A DNA stretch of 16,595 nucleotides. Origin: Candidatus Pacearchaeota archaeon (GTDB lineage: Archaea; Nanobdellota; Nanobdellia; Pacearchaeales; GW2011-AR1). The translations under genes and the position numbers were made by a program. The stretch lies in assembly GCA_023133375.1 (NCBI GenBank), contig JAGLWP010000010.1, positions 1-16,595 on the forward strand. The letters are read 5' to 3'. How positions within the stretch are numbered: the stretch's first letter is position 1; each line of letters starts with the position of its first letter. Shown here in pieces: positions 12,309 through 16,595 of this stretch. Under the pieces are notes generated by a model. The model did not search any database and had not been told where the DNA came from. It saw only the letters and a program-made list of their open reading frames with translations.

Positions 12309-12538
12309 TTTCTCTTTGCTTTTTTTAACCGTTTAAAAAATTTAATTAACATGGGAGGTAAAAAAACGATTATACTAATTATAGCATAAGATAATAACAA
12401 AATAATTATTATCAAAAATAATTTATCAATGACTGCTCCTTGATCAATCTTTATTAAACAATAAATGAGCAAAATTAAGATGAGCCCTCCAATTATTCTC
12501 CACATTATATCTAATATTCTATATATTTTCTTTTTCAT
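12305..12538 (-). CDS. Small membrane protein, two TM helices
   Basis: The 77-aa protein has a basic N-terminus (MKKK), two hydrophobic segments, about residues 10-29 (MWRIIGGLILILLIYCLI) and 38-66 (KLFLIIIILLLSYAIISIIV), and a very basic C-terminus (KFFKRLKKAKRK). The stop overlaps the hisS start by 4 nt (ATGA), so it is coupled to HisRS. No family is recognised. It could tether the operon's products to the membrane or simply be an unrelated passenger; nothing in the sequence decides this. No clear Shine-Dalgarno is seen, and the gap to the upstream phosphatase gene is only 18 nt. Confidence 0.65.
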   Translation of the reverse strand: MKKKIYRILDIMWRIIGGLILILLIYCLIKIDQGAVIDKLFLIIIILLLSYAIISIIVFLPPMLIKFFKRLKKAKRK

Positions 12539-12556
12539 TTTTTCTGTTTTTTAGTT

Positions 12557-12973
12557 TTAGTTTTCATTATATTCTCCATATTCTTTAACTAAAGAATCTA
12601 CATTTATTATTATTTGTTTAATTATTTTTTCAGTATTTTTTTCATTTCCCCTTAACTCATCAAGGATTTTCCATTCAATAACTTTATTTTTGTAAGGGCC
12701 ATAATCAAAAAGACCTTTAGGAAAATCGTCTGTTATAGCAATAATTTCATCCTGCCATCTTAAGAGTTCAGTATTAATTGGTTTGGTTCTTCCTCTTATT
12801 CTAATACCTAATTTCTTAGCTATTTTTACCTGACTTTTATCTAAAGGATATCTTCCAGGAAATATTCCTGCACTTTTAGTCTTAAGATTTTTATTCTTAT
12901 TCACTTTGTTAAAATAAGCCTCAGCTACTTTACTTCTAAATCTATTGTGTCTGCATATGAATAATATTTTCAT
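12557..12973 (-). CDS. Low molecular weight phosphotyrosine phosphatase-like protein
   Basis: This 138-aa protein has the LMW-PTP/arsenate reductase active-site loop C7-RHNRF-R13-S14 (the C-x5-R-S pattern) right after an N-terminal beta strand MKILFI. Length fits the family. The TDDFP segment in the second half is the likely position of the general acid. Substrate (tyrosine phosphate or arsenate) is not resolved. An AGGAGGAT Shine-Dalgarno lies 6-7 nt before the ATG at 12973. It begins 21 nt after the tRNA-His 3' end, so it is likely transcribed with the tRNA. The Shine-Dalgarno fits an internal gene that is not leaderless. Confidence 0.85.
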   Translation of the reverse strand: MKILFICRHNRFRSKVAEAYFNKVNKNKNLKTKSAGIFPGRYPLDKSQVKIAKKLGIRIRGRTKPINTELLRWQDEIIAITDDFPKGLFDYGPYKNKVIEWKILDELRGNEKNTEKIIKQIIINVDSLVKEYGEYNEN

Positions 12974-12993
12974 TTCATCCTCCTTTGCTTAAG

Positions 12994-13158
12994 GGCGGAA
13001 GGAGAGAATCGGACTCTCGTTTTGCGGATTTTGCTAGCAATTTCACATAACACAAAATCCGTAAACTCCTCCTGACCTCTCTCAAGATCAAGGGCGTCCG
13101 GAAGTTTCGCGAAATCACTTGCCACAACCACACGTTCTACCATTAAACTACAACCGCC
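12994..13158 (-). tRNA. tRNA-His (GTG) with a 93-nt intron
   Basis: Minus strand. Encoded G-1 (13158) precedes the acceptor GCGGTTG, and the discriminator is C (12994), both His identity marks. The D arm is GTTT/GAAC, the anticodon stem TGTGG/CCGCA has one wobble, U33 is followed by GTG, and the T arm is GAGAG/CTCTC. The 5' exon is 13158-13122 and the 3' exon 13028-12994. The splice sites form a clean bulge-helix-bulge: TTGT pairs with GCAA, flanked by 3-nt bulges GGC and AAT. Two features are odd: acceptor pairs 5-68 and 6-67 are U-U (GCGGTTG against CTTCCGC), and position 55 is C instead of U. CCA is not encoded. A TATA-like TTTTTATACC lies about 29 bp upstream. Confidence 0.85.
13029..13121 (-). 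other. tRNA-His intron
   Basis: The 93-nt intron contains a 9-bp perfect inverted repeat, CGGATTTTG/CAAAATCCG (plus-strand 13025-13033 and 13053-13061), whose downstream minus-strand arm spans the 3' splice site and part of the anticodon stem. It also has TTGCTAGCAA next to the splice site. No guide-RNA boxes are convincing. Confidence 0.6.
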
Positions 13159-13285
13159 ATAATTTATCTTAGTTGAATATGGTATAAAAATATTCTGATT
13201 AAAAGCACAGCTAAAGAAATCTTTCTTAACAATGATGGGGATAACTCCCAATTGTTTTTGCTATCATGAAAATATACATAGAAAA

Positions 13286-13298
13286 GACTTTTTAAAGT
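13286..13298 (+). promoter_or_regulatory. TATA-like element for the U32 gene
   Basis: CTTTTTAAAGTT is centred about 26 bp before the ATG at 13318, with no Shine-Dalgarno. It lies in the region between divergent tRNA-His and this gene. Confidence 0.5.
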
Positions 13299-13317
13299 TA
13301 ATCTTTATACTCCTATC

Positions 13318-14499
13318 ATGGAACAAAAATACGAACTTCTCGCACCAGCAGGAAATTTTCCAATGTTGGTAGCAGCAATAAACGCAGGTGCAAATGCAAT
13401 TTATTTTGGCTTAAAAGAATTCTCAATGCGAGCTGCAGCCAAAAATTTCACAATAAAAGATTTAGACAAAATAGAAAAAATCTGCAAACCAAAAAATGTT
13501 CAAAGATATCTAACATTAAACACAATAATCTACAATGAAGAAATTAAAAAATTAGAGAAAGTAATAAAAAAAGTCAAAGATAAAGTAGATGCAATTATTT
13601 GCTGGGATTTAGCAGTAATTCAACTTTGCAAAAAATATGACATTCCTTTTTTCATCTCCACGCAGGCATCAGTATCAAATATTGAAACAGCAAAATTCTA
13701 CAAAAAACTTGGAGCAAAAAGAATCATTCTTGCGCGAGAATTAAATCTAAAACAAATTAAAAAAATCTCAAAAATAATTGATGTAGAATGTTTTATTCAT
13801 GGAGCAATGTGTGTAGCAGTTTCAGGAAGGTGTTTCACTTCACAATTCCTGTTTAACAAATCTGCGAACAGAGGAGAATGTTTACATCCTTGTCGAAGAA
13901 CATATACTGTTACAGATGAAGAAGGAAATCAACTTAAAGTTAATAACAATAGAATTTTTTCAGCTAAAGATTTATGCACACTTCCATTTATAGAAAAAAT
14001 GAAAAAAGCAGGGGTTACAAGTTTTAAAATAGAAGGAAGAAACAGAGACTCTCGCTATGTTGATGTGGTTGTAAGAGTTTACAAAAAAGCTTTAGAAAAA
14101 AAACTTTCAAAACAAGAAATAAAACAAGGAATTCAAGAATTAAAAAAAGTTTACAATAGAAAATTCTCATCAGGTTTTTATCTAAAAATGCCAACATCAG
14201 ATGATTTTACAAATACTGAAAACAGCGAGGCAACAGAAAAAAAACATTTTGTCGGGAAAGTAGTGCATTACTTTACAAAAATTAAAGTAGCAACAATTAA
14301 ACTTGTATCACAATTAAAAGTAGGTGATGAAATCATAATAATTGGAAAAACAACTGGAATAGAAAAAGCTGTAATCAAAAATATTGAAATAAAAAACAAT
14401 GCAGTTCAAAAAGCTAAAAAAGGTGATGAAATAGGAATACAATTACCTAAAGTAAGAAAAAATGACGAAGTATACGTCATTAAAAAAATTAAAAACTAA
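13318..14499 (+). CDS. Peptidase U32-family protein (TrhP/YegQ-like)
   Basis: This 393-aa protein begins YELLAPAGNFPMLVAAINAG, the start of the U32 TIM-barrel domain. It carries the signature HGAMCVAVSGRCF at 161-173 and NRGECLHPCRRTY at about 184-196. Four cysteines (C165, C172, C188, C192) have the spacing expected for the family's metal or Fe-S site. The SFKIEGRNRDSRYV block (about 239-252) is also family-typical. A beta-rich C-terminal domain (about 300-393) with ITGK-like repeats follows. Bacterial YegQ/TrhP hydroxylates U34 of tRNA, while others in the group act on rRNA or are classed as peptidases; tRNA modification is the likelier role but not proven. An Fe-S site would link it to the Isc genes here. 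It overlaps the pilin gene by 11 nt, tail to tail. Confidence 0.87.
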   Translation: MEQKYELLAPAGNFPMLVAAINAGANAIYFGLKEFSMRAAAKNFTIKDLDKIEKICKPKNVQRYLTLNTIIYNEEIKKLEKVIKKVKDKVDAIICWDLAVIQLCKKYDIPFFISTQASVSNIETAKFYKKLGAKRIILARELNLKQIKKISKIIDVECFIHGAMCVAVSGRCFTSQFLFNKSANRGECLHPCRRTYTVTDEEGNQLKVNNNRIFSAKDLCTLPFIEKMKKAGVTSFKIEGRNRDSRYVDVVVRVYKKALEKKLSKQEIKQGIQELKKVYNRKFSSGFYLKMPTSDDFTNTENSEATEKKHFVGKVVHYFTKIKVATIKLVSQLKVGDEIIIIGKTTGIEKAVIKNIEIKNNAVQKAKKGDEIGIQLPKVRKNDEVYVIKKIKN

Positions 14500-14968
14500 A
14501 TGTATTTGTTTGTGCATCACAAAGTTTTTCATTTCCAGATGCATCTATAAAGTATGAAGTAACCTCCACTTTATCTGAAGCAGGGCCTGTTATTGGTAAT
14601 GTTGTATCAATTGCTAATTCTTTTTTTCCTGCTAATGCTTCTATATTTCCTAAAACATCTAACACACCAGAATTAATCCCAGCAGTTTCATTTCTAAATA
14701 CTAATTTCACTCCACCAATTGCATCAGTATTTGTCCCTGTTCTTTCAAAAGTTACATCGCATTCATAATTTGCTGTACCATCAACACAATTTACTGCTGT
14801 TGCTCTTATATCAACATTCAAACACTTAGCACTAAGTTCAACATCTTCAGCTCCACTACGAAGTAATCCACTTACAACTGCCCAAACAATTCCAACTGCA
14901 ACCAGCACTAAAAGCACAACCAACATTGTAGTAATAATTGCAGATAACCCTTTTTTATTTTTTATCAT
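14489..14968 (-). CDS. Type IV pilin-like protein with class III signal peptide
   Basis: The 159-aa protein begins MIKNKKGLSAII followed by a long hydrophobic helix (about residues 8-36). The KKG/LS junction is a typical prepilin/archaellin cleavage site, after G7, for a PibD/FlaK-type peptidase. The rest (about 40-159) is a polar, Thr/Ala-rich domain with four cysteines (in AKCLN, VNCVD, YECDV and KLCDA), which could form two disulfides. It is likely a secreted pilus or adhesin subunit. No pilus assembly ATPase or peptidase is in the window. The ATG at 14968 has GAGGT about 8 nt before it and TTTTATAAAG about 30 bp upstream. It could be an archaellin, but the tail is not recognised as such. 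Confidence 0.82.
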   Translation of the reverse strand: MIKNKKGLSAIITTMLVVLLVLVAVGIVWAVVSGLLRSGAEDVELSAKCLNVDIRATAVNCVDGTANYECDVTFERTGTNTDAIGGVKLVFRNETAGINSGVLDVLGNIEALAGKKELAIDTTLPITGPASDKVEVTSYFIDASGNEKLCDAQTNTFSF

Positions 14969-15028
14969 ATAACCTCTTTTATGTTTAACTTATCTTTATA
15001 AAATGAAACTTGTTTAAAAATGTTTCTT

Positions 15029-16273
<1,245 letters not shown>

Positions 16274-16303
16274 ATCCCATAAAACCAAGAAGTATTAATA
16301 AAT

Positions 16304-16595
16304 CTATTCAATCCTAATCCCTGATTTCCTTTCTAAAACTTCAATTCTTTGCTGTAAATGATAAATTTGGTTTGATAAATCCTCAATCTTATTTGTCATA
16401 TCCATAAATCGTTTAGCTAATTTTTTCTTTCTTTCATCTACTTCAGAATCCCCCGCACCAACATCCCATCCAGGTTCTTCTGTTTTAGCTGCAGAAGCCA
16501 TTCCTCCAAGAAAATTAAACCCCTGAGACTCTGACGCATTCGGTTGAGGAGTCGTTTCCAAATTTGATTCTTGCTTGGTTTCTGCATCCAACTGC
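16304..16595 (-). CDS. Unknown coiled-coil protein, N-terminus beyond window
   Basis: The minus-strand frame is open from the window edge to TAA at 16304, about 96 codons. The visible part is a low-complexity, acidic and Gln/Pro-rich segment with GFNFLGGMASAAK and EEPGWDVGAGDSE, then a coiled-coil C-terminus (RFMDMTNKIEDLSNQIYHLQ onward to VLERKSGIRIE) with regular hydrophobic heptads. No family is recognised. A TTG near 16591 could be a start, but the frame continues upstream, so the gene is treated as partial. It precedes gltX on the same strand by about 30 bp. Confidence 0.6.
   Translation of the reverse strand, partial: QLDAETKQESNLETTPQPNASESQGFNFLGGMASAAKTEEPGWDVGAGDSEVDERKKKLAKRFMDMTNKIEDLSNQIYHLQQRIEVLERKSGIRIE

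Noticed and set aside
12970..13251. 93-aa minus-strand open frame
   Set aside because: It runs through the whole tRNA-His gene and its intron; its RKTRVRFSPSA segment is simply translated T arm. There is no protein family signal.

Overview
The window looks like part of an archaeal chromosome from an AT-rich, small-genome lineage. A DPANN-type archaeon of the Pacearchaeota/Woesearchaeota kind is an inference from gene content and style. The archaeal signs are RNA polymerase subunit E (Rpb7) with Spt4, ribosomal proteins S24e and S27ae, diphthamide ligase Dph6, an archaeal-type GluRS, two tRNA genes interrupted in the anticodon loop and lacking encoded CCA, and a class III (prepilin) signal peptide. 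Many genes have a TATA-like element about 24-30 bp before the start codon and no Shine-Dalgarno, which suggests leaderless transcripts. A few operon-internal or late starts have a GGAGG-type site instead.

Region 1 (1-3400, mostly minus strand) ends with an unknown 118-aa gene and otherwise holds an iron-sulfur cluster block. An ArsR-type HTH regulator with five cysteines, a HAD phosphatase, the cysteine desulfurase IscS and a DUF1858 Cys-rich mini-protein are joined by three successive 4-nt ATGA stop/start overlaps. The scaffold IscU follows about 145 nt later. A 22-bp palindrome covers the ArsR start codon just downstream of its TATA box, so the operon is probably autoregulated.

Region 2 (3400-5800, minus) has two small membrane proteins, an intron-containing tRNA-Trp, an unknown protein, and a two-gene cassette resembling a UPF0175-like HTH antitoxin with a PIN toxin, in which the antitoxin-like protein carries an unusual N-terminal domain of about 130 aa.

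Region 3 (5808-7656, plus) is the conserved archaeal information-processing cluster: Fcf1-like PIN nuclease, rpoE, spt4, rps24e, rps27ae. It is followed by about 330 bp of noncoding DNA with a strong hairpin of unknown class and, upstream of the ScpA (kleisin) promoter, three direct repeats at a 22-23 bp period. After scpA comes a reading frame split by one in-frame TAG.

Region 4 (9200-11000, plus) carries dph6 and an MscS-type mechanosensitive channel. Region 5 (11000-13200, minus) looks like one unit of tRNA-His (with intron), LMW phosphatase, a membrane protein, HisRS and a 60-aa protein, which puts the tRNA and its own synthetase together. Region 6 (13300-16595) has a plus-strand U32-family protein convergent with a type IV pilin-like protein, then a GluRS that stops before the anticodon-binding domain, and a partial coiled-coil protein at the edge.

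No insertion sequences, CRISPR array, phage genes or rRNA were seen. The points most worth follow-up are the ArsR-led Isc operon and its operator, the PIN cassette, the truncated GluRS, the odd tRNA-His, the noncoding RNA/repeat region before scpA, and the TAG-split gene.
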